Source: Piscinibacter gummiphilus
Lineage (GTDB): Bacteria > Pseudomonadota > Gammaproteobacteria > Burkholderiales > Burkholderiaceae_C
NCBI RefSeq assembly: GCF_032681285.1
Contig: NZ_CP136336.1
Coordinates: 1,413,001-1,477,000 of the forward strand
Length of the DNA: 64,000 nt
Direction: 5' to 3'
Each line of letters begins with the position of its first letter. Position 1 is the stretch's first letter. Position numbers and translations under genes: made by a program. Of the stretch, positions 19,513 to 27,461 are shown piece after piece. The notes under the pieces were generated by a model, which did not search any database, was not told the DNA's origin, and was given only the letters and a program-made list of their open reading frames with translations.

Positions 19513-20727
19513 ATGACATCCAGAACCTTGAACCTCGTGCTGGCGGCGTCCGCGTCGCTGGCCTTCAGTGTCGGCGCGATGGCCGCAGGCAAATACGGCC
19601 CTGGTGCCTCCGACACCGAGATCAAGATCGGGCAGACCATGCCCTACAGCGGCCCTGCCTCGGCCTACGGCACGATCGGCAAGCTGCACCAGGCCTACTT
19701 CAAGATGGTCAACGAGCAGGGCGGCATCAACGGCCGCAAGGTCAACCTGATCAGCCTGGACGACGGCTACAGCCCGCCCAAGACGGTCGAGCAGATCAGA
19801 AAGCTCGTCGAGCAGGAAGAAGTGCTTGCCACCTTCAACACGCTCGGCACCGCGCCCAACAGCGCGATCCACAAGTACATGAATGCGAAGAAGGTGCCGC
19901 ACCTCTTCCTGTCGACGGGCGCCACCAAGTGGGCCGACCCGAAGGCCTACCCGTGGACCATCGGCTGGAACATCGCCTACCAGTCCGAAGGCATGATCTA
20001 CGCGAAGTGGCTCTTGAAGAACAAGCCCAACGCCAAGGTCGCGATCCTCTACCAGAACGACGACTACGGCAAAGACGTGCTCAAGGGCGTGAAAGACGGC
20101 CTGGGCGCCAAGGCCGCCACGATGGTGGTGAAGGAAGCGACCTACGAGGTGTCCGATCCGACCGTCGACTCGCAGATCCTCACGCTGCAGGCGTCGGGTG
20201 CCGACACCTTCATCAACATCACCACGCCGAAGTTCTCGGCCCAGGCGATCCGCAAGGCCTTCGACTCGGGCTGGAAGCCGCTGCACATCGTGAACAACGT
20301 GGGCGCGTCGGTGGGCTCGGTGCTGGTGCCGGCCGGTCTCGACAAGTCGAAGGACCTGATCACGCTGCAGTACTACAAGGACCCCAACGACCCGCAGTGG
20401 AAGGACGACCCGGCCATGCTCGAATGGCGCGCCTTCATGGGCCGCCACTACCGCGAGGGTGACCCGAAGGATGCGTCGAACATGTACGCCTACCTCACGG
20501 CGCAGACCCTGCACCAGGTGCTCAAGCAGTGCGGCAACGACCTCACCCGCGAGAACCTGATGAAGCAGGCGGCCAACCTCAAGAACTTCAAGCTGCCGCT
20601 GCTGCTGCCCGGCATGGCGATCAACACCTCGCCGACCGACTTCTTCCTGATGGAGCAGGGCCAGCTGGCCAAGTTCAACGGCACGCAGTGGGTGCTGTTC
20701 GGCGAGCTGATCGGCGCGAACGACTGA
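19513..20727 (+). CDS. ABC transporter substrate-binding protein (branched-chain amino acid type)
   Basis: Periplasmic ligand-binding protein of 404 residues that would feed the LivHMGF importer. A signal peptide fills residues 1-24 (LNLVLAASASLAFSVGAMAA). The Peripla_BP_6 fold is recognisable from GASDTEIKIGQTMPYSGPAS, INGRKVNLISLDDGYSPPKT, LGTAPNSAIHKYMN and ILYQNDDYGKDVLKGVKDGL. The ATG at 19513 is preferred because a GGAAG site precedes it and it begins the signal peptide; an earlier in-frame start lacks both. The 81-bp gap from livM may allow extra expression, as binding proteins are usually made in excess. Members of this family also bind amides or aromatic acids, so the ligand is not certain. 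Confidence 0.93.
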   Translation: MTSRTLNLVLAASASLAFSVGAMAAGKYGPGASDTEIKIGQTMPYSGPASAYGTIGKLHQAYFKMVNEQGGINGRKVNLISLDDGYSPPKTVEQIRKLVEQEEVLATFNTLGTAPNSAIHKYMNAKKVPHLFLSTGATKWADPKAYPWTIGWNIAYQSEGMIYAKWLLKNKPNAKVAILYQNDDYGKDVLKGVKDGLGAKAATMVVKEATYEVSDPTVDSQILTLQASGADTFINITTPKFSAQAIRKAFDSGWKPLHIVNNVGASVGSVLVPAGLDKSKDLITLQYYKDPNDPQWKDDPAMLEWRAFMGRHYREGDPKDASNMYAYLTAQTLHQVLKQCGNDLTRENLMKQAANLKNFKLPLLLPGMAINTSPTDFFLMEQGQLAKFNGTQWVLFGELIGAND

Positions 20728-20748
20728 TCGCGGGTCGATCCATGTGAG

Positions 20749-20773
20749 AGAGCCGCCTTCGTGCGGCTCTTTT
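20749..20773 (+). terminator. Rho-independent terminator of the liv operon
   Basis: AGAGCCGC and GCGGCTCT form a perfect 8-bp stem around a six-base loop, followed by TTTTC. It begins 22 bases after the binding-protein stop and ends at the stop of the convergent lipoprotein gene. On the other strand there is no T-run. Confidence 0.88.
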
Positions 20774-21675
20774 CATTGGGCCGCCGATTTCGCGGCGGTG
20801 GTGGGTGTGGTGGCCGGCTCGGCCAGCATGAAACCCGACACGTCGTCGAGCACGCTCGACATCCAGCGCAGCGACCACGCCATCGAGGCCACCAGCGTCA
20901 CGTGGTCCACGCCGTCGTAGAGCTTGAGCTCCACCGGCGCGCCGGCTGACTTCAGGCGCTCGGCCATCTGCTCGGTGTTGCGCACCGGGTTGACGAGGTG
21001 GTCGCTGCGCGCCGCACCGAGGAAGGCGCGCGGTGCGTCGCGCTTCACGTAGTCGATCGGCTGCGTGCCGGGGGGGACGTCGGGGTGGTGGAACACCACC
21101 TGCGCCTGTGGGTTGCTGATCGGCAGGAACTCATAAGGGCCCGCCAACCCGATCCAGCCGGCGAGCGACGCGGGCGACTGGCCTTGCGCCTTCAGCCAGC
21201 GCTCGTCGAGCGCCACCATCGCGGCGTTGTAAGCGCCGGCGCTGTGGCCCATCACGTACACCCGCTGCGGGTTGCCGCCGAGCTTCGAGGCTTCCCTGAG
21301 CGCATAGCCGGTAGCACGGGCGCTGTCGTCGAGAAAACCGGGGTAGCGCACTTCCGGGTAGAGGCGGTAATCGGCGATCAACGCCAGCACGCCGCGCGAG
21401 GCCAGCGCTTCGCCGGCAAAGGTGTATTCGGTGCGGCTGCCCCAATGCCACGAGCCGCCGTAGAAGAACACCGCCACCGGCCACCCGCCGCGCGGCGGCT
21501 TGCCGGAAGGGCGATAGACGTCGAGCTTGTGCCGCGGGTCGGGCCCGTAGCTCACGCCCACGGTCGCCACGTAGGTGGACGAAGGCTTGAGCGCATTGAG
21601 GCCCGAGGAGCAGGCGCTCAAGGCCGGCAGGGTGAGCAGGGTGGCGAGGCGGCCAAGGTGGAAGCGTCGGTTCAT
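20773..21675 (-). CDS. Lipoprotein alpha/beta hydrolase (HSL/BD-FAE-like esterase)
   Basis: A 300-residue envelope esterase. The N-terminus ends in a lipobox, LPALSAC near residues 16-22, so it is probably a lipoprotein. The oxyanion-hole region reads FYGGSWHWG near 72 (in place of the usual HGGG), and the nucleophile elbow is GHSAGAYNAAM near 145. A candidate Asp-His pair is AARSDHLV near 215 and DGVDHVTLV near 255. This layout fits the carboxylesterase/hormone-sensitive-lipase-like families acting on small esters. It is convergent with the liv operon and 39 bp downstream of argH, with which it may be co-transcribed. Confidence 0.85.
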   Translation of the reverse strand: MNRRFHLGRLATLLTLPALSACSSGLNALKPSSTYVATVGVSYGPDPRHKLDVYRPSGKPPRGGWPVAVFFYGGSWHWGSRTEYTFAGEALASRGVLALIADYRLYPEVRYPGFLDDSARATGYALREASKLGGNPQRVYVMGHSAGAYNAAMVALDERWLKAQGQSPASLAGWIGLAGPYEFLPISNPQAQVVFHHPDVPPGTQPIDYVKRDAPRAFLGAARSDHLVNPVRNTEQMAERLKSAGAPVELKLYDGVDHVTLVASMAWSLRWMSSVLDDVSGFMLAEPATTPTTAAKSAAQ

Positions 21676-21714
21676 GGAGACCCTTACGCGCCCGGTTTCG
21701 CCCTGGATGCAGCC

Positions 21715-23112
21715 TCAGCCGAGGCGCTGGCGGTGCCGCGCGATCTGGGCGCGCACCTGCACGGGTGCCGTGCCGCCGAGCACCTGGCGGGCGTTGAGCG
21801 AGCCGGCGAGGCTCAGCACGCCGAACACGTCGTCGGTGATCGTCGCGTTGAAGCCTTGCAGCGTGGCGAGCGGCAGTTCGGAGAGGTCCTTGCCTTGCGC
21901 GATGGCGGTCTTCACCGCATGGGCGACCACCTCGTGCGCATCGCGGAAGGGCAGGCCCTTTTTCACCAGGTAGTCGGCGAGGTCGGTGGCGGTGGCGTAG
22001 CCGCGCAGGGCCGCGCGTTCCATGGCGTCCTTCTTGACCGTGATGCCGCCCACCATCTCGGCCATGATGCGCAGCGTGTCGCGCAGCGTGTCGACGGTGT
22101 CGAACAAGGGCTCCTTGTCTTCCTGGTTGTCCTTGTTGTAGGTGAGGGGCTGGCCCTTCATCAGCGTGATGAGCCCCATCAGGTGGCCGACCACCCGGCC
22201 GCTCTTGCCACGCGCCAGCTCGGCCACGTCGGGGTTGCGCTTCTGCGGCATGATCGACGAGCCAGTGCAGTAGCGGTCGGCGAGGTCGATGAAGCTGAAG
22301 TTCTGGCTCATCCAGAGCACGATCTCTTCCGCGAGGCGCGACACATGCACCATCGCGATCGAGGCGAACGCGGTGAACTCGAGCGCGAAGTCGCGGTCGC
22401 TCACCGCATCGAGGCTGTTCTGGCACGCGCCGTCGAAGCCCAGCGTCTTGGCGACACGCTCGCGGTCGAGCGGGTAGCTCGTGCCGGCGAGTGCGGCGGC
22501 GCCGAGCGGCAGCTGGTTCACGCGCTTGCGCACATCGGCAAGGCGCTCGGCGTCGCGTTTGAACATCTCCACATAGGCCAGCAGGTGGTGCGCAAAGCTC
22601 ACCGGCTGGGCCACCTGCATGTGGGTGAAGCCAGGCAGGATGGTGTCGACATTCTTCTCGGCCACGTCGACCAGCGACTTCTGCATGTCGGCCAGCAGCG
22701 GCGCGAGTGAGTCGATCTCGTCGCGCAACCACAGGCGCACGTCGGTGGCCACCTGGTCGTTGCGCGAGCGGCCGGTGTGCAGGCGCTTGCCGGCGTCGCC
22801 CACGAGGGTGGTGAGGCGGGCCTCAATGTTGAGGTGCACGTCTTCGAGGTCGAGCTTCCACTCGAAGCTGCCGGCCTCGATCTCGCCCTTGATCTGCGCC
22901 ATGCCGCGCTGGATGTCGGCGAGGTCCTGCGCGCCGATCACACCCTGCGCGGCCAGCATCTCGGCGTGGGCCAGGGAGCCTGCGATGTCGGCCTTCCAGA
23001 GGCGCTTGTCGAAGTCGACGCTCGCGGTGTAGCGCTTGACCAGCTCGCTCATCGGCTCGGAAAAGAGCGCAGACCAGGCTTGGGATTTCTTGTCGAGTTG
23101 GTTGGAGGACAT
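21715..23112 (-). CDS. argH: Argininosuccinate lyase
   Basis: Last enzyme of arginine synthesis: it splits argininosuccinate into arginine and fumarate. The 465-residue protein matches the family length and carries the fumarase/aspartase signature [20 protein letters not shown] near 280 with the catalytic serine, [16 protein letters not shown] near 108 and [20 protein letters not shown] near 155. The ATG at 23112 begins the conserved N-terminal helix region; an upstream in-frame ATG would add a His/Pro-rich leader atypical of the family. It is divergent from a sensor kinase gene; in pseudomonads argH and algZ/algR are also neighbours. Confidence 0.96.
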   Translation of the reverse strand: MSSNQLDKKSQAWSALFSEPMSELVKRYTASVDFDKRLWKADIAGSLAHAEMLAAQGVIGAQDLADIQRGMAQIKGEIEAGSFEWKLDLEDVHLNIEARLTTLVGDAGKRLHTGRSRNDQVATDVRLWLRDEIDSLAPLLADMQKSLVDVAEKNVDTILPGFTHMQVAQPVSFAHHLLAYVEMFKRDAERLADVRKRVNQLPLGAAALAGTSYPLDRERVAKTLGFDGACQNSLDAVSDRDFALEFTAFASIAMVHVSRLAEEIVLWMSQNFSFIDLADRYCTGSSIMPQKRNPDVAELARGKSGRVVGHLMGLITLMKGQPLTYNKDNQEDKEPLFDTVDTLRDTLRIMAEMVGGITVKKDAMERAALRGYATATDLADYLVKKGLPFRDAHEVVAHAVKTAIAQGKDLSELPLATLQGFNATITDDVFGVLSLAGSLNARQVLGGTAPVQVRAQIARHRQRLG

Positions 23113-23248
23113 GGCGGGCGGGGGGCGTGTAACGCTGTGTGTGTGCGGTTGCCGGGGGGCGTGTCTTGGCGACAATCGCAGGACGGCGCGGTGTTCGCGC
23201 CGGCTTCAAGATCAGAGCGGCCGATTCTATTCGGCCACCCCGCCCGAC

Positions 23249-24382
23249 ATGCCCGAGCCCAAGCCCCCAGACGCCGTGAACGCGCCCAGCCGCCCGGCCC
23301 GAGCGGGGGCCGAAGGCGCCGGGTCGGCAGACCCTTCCAGCACGTCCAGCAGCAGCCTCTTCGGGCCCACCGGCTTCGGCCCTTACGAGCCCGGCGTGAA
23401 AGGGCGGAACGGGGCCGTCTCGGCCTTCGACGTGTGTCACGTGGGGGTGGTGCTGCGCGCGCTGCTCTTCGTGCACTGCACGCTCGCGGTGGCGGTGAGC
23501 TTCGGGGCGAGCGATCTGGCGTCGTGGCTCACGCTGCTGGCGGTGGCAGCCAGCATGGCGCTGCCGGCGCTGCTGCTGTGGCTGGTGCTGGCCTGCCTGC
23601 TCAAGCAGGTGTTGGCGCGGCTGCCGGCCGTGGCGCAATGGGTGGTGGCCGTGCTGCTAGGGGCCGGCAGCGGGGCCTTCGGCTGGGGCCTGCAGGCCGC
23701 GGGCGGCCTGGGCCCGGGCACCACCTTGCTGCCGCCCGCGCTGGCCGGCGCGCTGCTCGCCGCCGCCATGTTCTATTGGCTCACGCTGCGGGCGCGGGCC
23801 CGGCTGCCGGCCGATACCACCGCGCGGCTGGCCGAGTTGCAGTCGCGCATCCGGCCGCACTTCCTCTTCAACACGCTCAACACGGCGATCACGCTGGCCC
23901 GGCTCGACCCGGCCCGTACCGAAGGGCTGCTCGAAGACTTGGCCGAACTCTTCCGCGTGGCGCTGAGCGACAGCGGCGCTTCGGTCACGCTGGCCGAGGA
24001 GGTCTCGCTCGCGCAGCGCTACCTCGCCATCGAGCAGGTGCGTTTCGGCGAGCGCCTGCAGGTGAGCTGGGAGCTCGATGAAGACGCCGGCACCGCCCGC
24101 GTGCCGCCGCTCCTGCTGCAGCCGCTGGTCGAAAACGCGGTGCGCCACGGCGTGGAGCCGGCGCCCGATGGCGGCGTGGTGCGCATCCGCACGCGGGTCA
24201 AGCGTGCGCATGCGGTGGTGAGCATCGTCAACACCTTGCCGCAGCAGCCTTCGCGCCCGGGCAACGGCATCGCCCTGCGCAACGTGCGCGAGCGCCTGCG
24301 CCTCATGCACGACGTGGCTGCGCAGTTCGAGACGCACATCGACAAAGACTTCTTCCGCGTGCAGATCGTCATCCCGCTATGA
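23249..24382 (+). CDS. LytS/AlgZ-type sensor histidine kinase
   Basis: A 377-residue membrane kinase. After a disordered Pro/Ser-rich leader (1-~45) come four hydrophobic segments (~70-175), then the His_kinase domain with the phosphoacceptor in RIRPHFLFNTLNTA (His204), and an ATPase domain with LLLQPLVENAVRHGVE (N box) and PGNGIALRNVRERL (G box). There is no periplasmic sensing domain of note, as in AlgZ/FimS. The start at 23249 follows the first ATG in frame after the argH promoter region; an earlier start would overlap argH. It is coupled to the downstream regulator by an ATGA overlap. The position next to argH supports an AlgZ relation. Confidence 0.9.
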   Translation: MPEPKPPDAVNAPSRPARAGAEGAGSADPSSTSSSSLFGPTGFGPYEPGVKGRNGAVSAFDVCHVGVVLRALLFVHCTLAVAVSFGASDLASWLTLLAVAASMALPALLLWLVLACLLKQVLARLPAVAQWVVAVLLGAGSGAFGWGLQAAGGLGPGTTLLPPALAGALLAAAMFYWLTLRARARLPADTTARLAELQSRIRPHFLFNTLNTAITLARLDPARTEGLLEDLAELFRVALSDSGASVTLAEEVSLAQRYLAIEQVRFGERLQVSWELDEDAGTARVPPLLLQPLVENAVRHGVEPAPDGGVVRIRTRVKRAHAVVSIVNTLPQQPSRPGNGIALRNVRERLRLMHDVAAQFETHIDKDFFRVQIVIPL

Positions 24383-25161
24383 ACACTGAACTCAAGGTCC
24401 TGGTGGTCGACGACGAAGAGCTGGCCCGCCTGCGCCTGCGCGGCCTGGTGCAGGACTGCCCCTCGCCCAAGGCGCAGGTGGTGGGCGAGGCGGCCAACGC
24501 GAGCCAGGCGCTCGTGTGGCTCGCCGACCGCCCCTGCGACCTGGTGCTGCTCGACATCCACATGCCCGGCCTCGACGGCACGCAGCTCGCCGCGCGCATC
24601 AAGCAGCTGCCCCACCCGCCGGCCATCGTGTTCGTGACGGCGCATGCCGAGCATGCGTTGCAGGCCTTCGACCTCGACGCGGTCGACTACCTCACCAAGC
24701 CCGTGCGCCGCGAGCGGCTGCACGCCGCCTTGCAGCGGGTGGCGCAGCGCCTCGGCCAGCCCCATGGCGCCGCGCGTGCGCCAGCCGAGGCGGCCGACGA
24801 GCCGGTGATCGTCGTGAACGAACTCGGGCGCAAGGTGCGGGTGCCGGTCTCGGAGGTGCTCTACCTCAAGGCCGAGTTGAAGTACGTGACGCTGCGCACC
24901 GCCACGCACACCCACGTGCTCGACGACGCGCTCACCGACCTCGAGCAACGCCTGGGCGACCGTTTCCTGCGCATCCACCGCAATGCGCTGGTGGCGCGCA
25001 AGGCGCTGCGGGCGCTGGAACGGCGCGTGCTTCCGGCCGAGGGCGAAGACGAGGCGGCCGAAGGCTGGGTGGTGCGGGTGGCGCCGGTCGATGAATGGTT
25101 GGTGGTATCGCGCCGCCAGGTGGCGGCGGTCAAGGAAGCGATCGCAGAGGGGGGCTTGTGA
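24379..25161 (+). CDS. LytTR-family response regulator (AlgR-like)
   Basis: A 260-residue regulator phosphorylated by the kinase just upstream. The receiver domain (1-~120) has the acidic pair VVDDEE, phosphoacceptor Asp59 in LLDIHMPGLDG, and the lysine in YLTKPVRRERL. A LytTR DNA-binding domain follows (~140-255) with VLYLKAELKYVTLRT and RLGDRFLRIHRNALVARKAL. In pseudomonads the AlgZ/AlgR pair controls alginate and type IV pili, but the targets here are unknown. It overlaps its kinase by four bases and the next gene begins in its stop codon. Confidence 0.93.
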   Translation: MNTELKVLVVDDEELARLRLRGLVQDCPSPKAQVVGEAANASQALVWLADRPCDLVLLDIHMPGLDGTQLAARIKQLPHPPAIVFVTAHAEHALQAFDLDAVDYLTKPVRRERLHAALQRVAQRLGQPHGAARAPAEAADEPVIVVNELGRKVRVPVSEVLYLKAELKYVTLRTATHTHVLDDALTDLEQRLGDRFLRIHRNALVARKALRALERRVLPAEGEDEAAEGWVVRVAPVDEWLVVSRRQVAAVKEAIAEGGL

Positions 25162-26456
25162 ACAACAACGAGGATGCACAAGGCGATGAAGGCAGGTTGA
25201 CGCGGCGCATGCGCTGGGTCGGTGCGGGCCTGGTGGTGCTGGTGCTGGGCGGGCTGGTGTGGCAGGCGGTACAGGCCGGGCTCCAGCCGCCGCCGGAGGC
25301 GGAAGAGGTCGCCGTCGAAGACTTGGCCAATGCGAACACGGTGCAGAGGCTGGCCACGCTCGACGAGGCCCAGCTGTCGCAGCAGGGCGTGTCGGCCATG
25401 ACGGCCGCGCTCGTGGCACCGGCCATGCAGGATCTTGCGGCCGATGAAATCGAGGTCTGCGGCCTGGGCCGCGTGAAGGCCGGTGCCGATGGCCGCCCGC
25501 GCGACATGGCGCCCATCGTGGGTGCCGCGCGGCGTGCGCGCGACCAGGTGCTGCCCATGCTTCTGTCCAGCCAGGACGACAACCTGCGCGCCGCCGGCCT
25601 GCTGATGGTCGCGCTCGACGAGGGCGCCGTGGCCGACGGCGTGCTCGACGGCGGCGCGGCGCGGGCGCGCGACGAGCTGGCCTCGCTGGCCGCGTTCAAG
25701 AGCACGCCGCAGGTCTACGCCTGGGCGATGCGGGCCTGCCAGCAGCAGCGCACCGCAGGGGTGTGCCGCATGCTGTCGGCCGAACAATGGGCGCGGCTGG
25801 AGCCGACCAACGCGATGGCCTGGCTGCAGGTGGCCGCCGACGCCTCGCTGCGCCGCGATGAGCCCGCGGTGGCCGAGGCCCTTTATCGCGTGTCGCACGC
25901 CACCCGGTCGGACGCGCGCCACGGCGCGCTTGCCGGCACGGTGCTCGCCAAGCTGCCGCCCGAGGCCGACCTGATGTCGCGCGTGAGCCTGGCCGCCGAG
26001 CTGACGAAGCTGGAGGCTCGTGCCGAGCTGCCGCTCGTGGCCGCCAGCCAGCACTGTGGCGTGAAGGACATGCGAGACGCCAACCGCCAGCAGCTGTGTT
26101 CGGGCGTCGCCGAAGTGCTGGCCCGGCGCGGCGGCACCGCCGCCGAAGTGGCCCTGGCCGCCAGCATCGGCGAACGCGCCGGCTGGCCGGCCGAGCGGGT
26201 GGCGGCCTTCGCCGAGGAGCGCGACGCGCTGGCGCAGCTGAGCGCAGCGGCGCAGTCCGATGCATGGAGCTGCAACGCCCTCGCGCAGACCCTCGGCCGC
26301 CTCCACGAGACCGCTCGCGTCGGCGAGATGGCCACCTTGCGCGGCGCGCTCAAGCGCTCGCCCGACGGCCCGGCAGTGCTGGCGAAGCGCTACCGCGAGT
26401 CGGTGGCCACGCGTGTGGCCTCGGCGGCGAGCGCCGCGTCGGCCACGGCGCAGTAG
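25158..26456 (+). CDS. Membrane-anchored protein of unknown function, coupled to the LytTR regulator
   Basis: I do not recognise this 432-residue protein. It has one membrane segment near residues 20-40 (MRWVGAGLVVLVLGGLVWQA) and then a long, alanine-rich, mostly helical region with scattered cysteines (near 105, 194, 204, 300, 315, 370) and no clear catalytic motif. The region may be built of helical repeats. I place the start at the GTG whose last two bases open the preceding regulator's TGA stop, because that overlap implies translational coupling and yields a normal membrane-anchor N-terminus. The longer ATG-started frame would overlap the regulator by 67 bases. Context suggests a role in the same sensory system. 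Confidence 0.7.
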   Translation: MNNNEDAQGDEGRLTRRMRWVGAGLVVLVLGGLVWQAVQAGLQPPPEAEEVAVEDLANANTVQRLATLDEAQLSQQGVSAMTAALVAPAMQDLAADEIEVCGLGRVKAGADGRPRDMAPIVGAARRARDQVLPMLLSSQDDNLRAAGLLMVALDEGAVADGVLDGGAARARDELASLAAFKSTPQVYAWAMRACQQQRTAGVCRMLSAEQWARLEPTNAMAWLQVAADASLRRDEPAVAEALYRVSHATRSDARHGALAGTVLAKLPPEADLMSRVSLAAELTKLEARAELPLVAASQHCGVKDMRDANRQQLCSGVAEVLARRGGTAAEVALAASIGERAGWPAERVAAFAEERDALAQLSAAAQSDAWSCNALAQTLGRLHETARVGEMATLRGALKRSPDGPAVLAKRYRESVATRVASAASAASATAQ

Positions 26457-26472
26457 CCCGGCCCCCCGGGCG

Positions 26473-27333
26473 TCAGCGACCCTTCGCCATCGCGTCGGCG
26501 AGCGTGGCCGCCTCGGCGCCGAAGGCATACGCGTCCATGCCCAGGCAGCCGTAGGTCACCGCCTCGTGCAGGCGCTGCGGCACCGCATCGCGGCCGCCCG
26601 CGCCTGCGGCCACGTACCAGGGCAGCAGGTGCTCGTCGGTCGGGTGCATCTCCTTCGCGTGGGGGGCCTGCTCGCGGTAGGCGAAGAGGGCCTCCCAGTC
26701 GCGCTCGGCGCTGCGCTCGTGCATCCAGCGGCGGAAGGCCGCGCTGTCGGCGACTTCGGGCGCATCGAGGGCTGGGCGTTGCGCACCGAAGATGAGGCGC
26801 AGGTTGTGCGTGATGCTGCCGCTGCCCATCACCAGCACGCCCTGCTGGCGCAGCTCGGCCAGCGCTTCGCCGAGGGCGAACTGCTGGGCCGGCGGCATCG
26901 TCGGCACCCAGGCCAGCGGCAGCACGGGGATGTCGGCCTCGGGCCGCATGAAACGCAGCATGGTCCAGATGCCGTGGTCGAGGCCGCCTTCTTCGACGCG
27001 GTGCACCGGCCAGCCGGCGTCGGCCAGCCGCGCCTGCACCTGCGTGGCGAGCGCGGGGGCACCGGCTGCGTCGTAGCGCAGCTGGTAGAGCGCGTCGGGG
27101 AAGCCGCCGAAGTCGTGCACGGCGCGATGCTGAGCACCGGCGAGCAGCACCGGCTCACGCGCGAGGCTGTGCGCCGAGACCGCGAGGATGGCCTTCGGCC
27201 GGCCGAAGGTCGACTCGATGGCCGCTCCGAGCGACTGCAGGAACGGGCCGGTCGAACCGGGCTCCAACGCCAGCATGGGCGAGCCGTGCGAGAGGAAGAG
27301 GGCGGGGAGGGTGCGGGTGTCCATGAGGATCAT
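26473..27333 (-). CDS. DODA-type extradiol aromatic ring-opening dioxygenase family protein
   Basis: A 286-residue class III extradiol dioxygenase relative (YgiD/4,5-DOPA-dioxygenase type). Candidate metal ligands are the early histidine in LFLSHGSPML, the pair in HDFGGFP near 75, LDHGIWTML near 120 and THNL near 175, all typical of the family. Its substrate is a catechol-like ring or an unknown metabolite; some family members are uncharacterised. The ATG at 27333 is chosen because a GGGAG site lies about 10 bases upstream; an ATG nine bases later is possible. It is convergent with the LytTR cluster, with a small GC stem-loop at 26456-26471 between the stops. Confidence 0.87.
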   Translation of the reverse strand: MILMDTRTLPALFLSHGSPMLALEPGSTGPFLQSLGAAIESTFGRPKAILAVSAHSLAREPVLLAGAQHRAVHDFGGFPDALYQLRYDAAGAPALATQVQARLADAGWPVHRVEEGGLDHGIWTMLRFMRPEADIPVLPLAWVPTMPPAQQFALGEALAELRQQGVLVMGSGSITHNLRLIFGAQRPALDAPEVADSAAFRRWMHERSAERDWEALFAYREQAPHAKEMHPTDEHLLPWYVAAGAGGRDAVPQRLHEAVTYGCLGMDAYAFGAEAATLADAMAKGR

Positions 27334-27461
27334 TGAAGCACCCGCTCCCCCCGTGACCGTTCGGCCAATTTGCATGCAGTGTTCGCCTCGCGTCCAGCAC
27401 CCATTTGCCCACGGCGAGCGGCCGCATCGGGTAAGGTGCCCGCACTTCGTTGGAGATCCGC

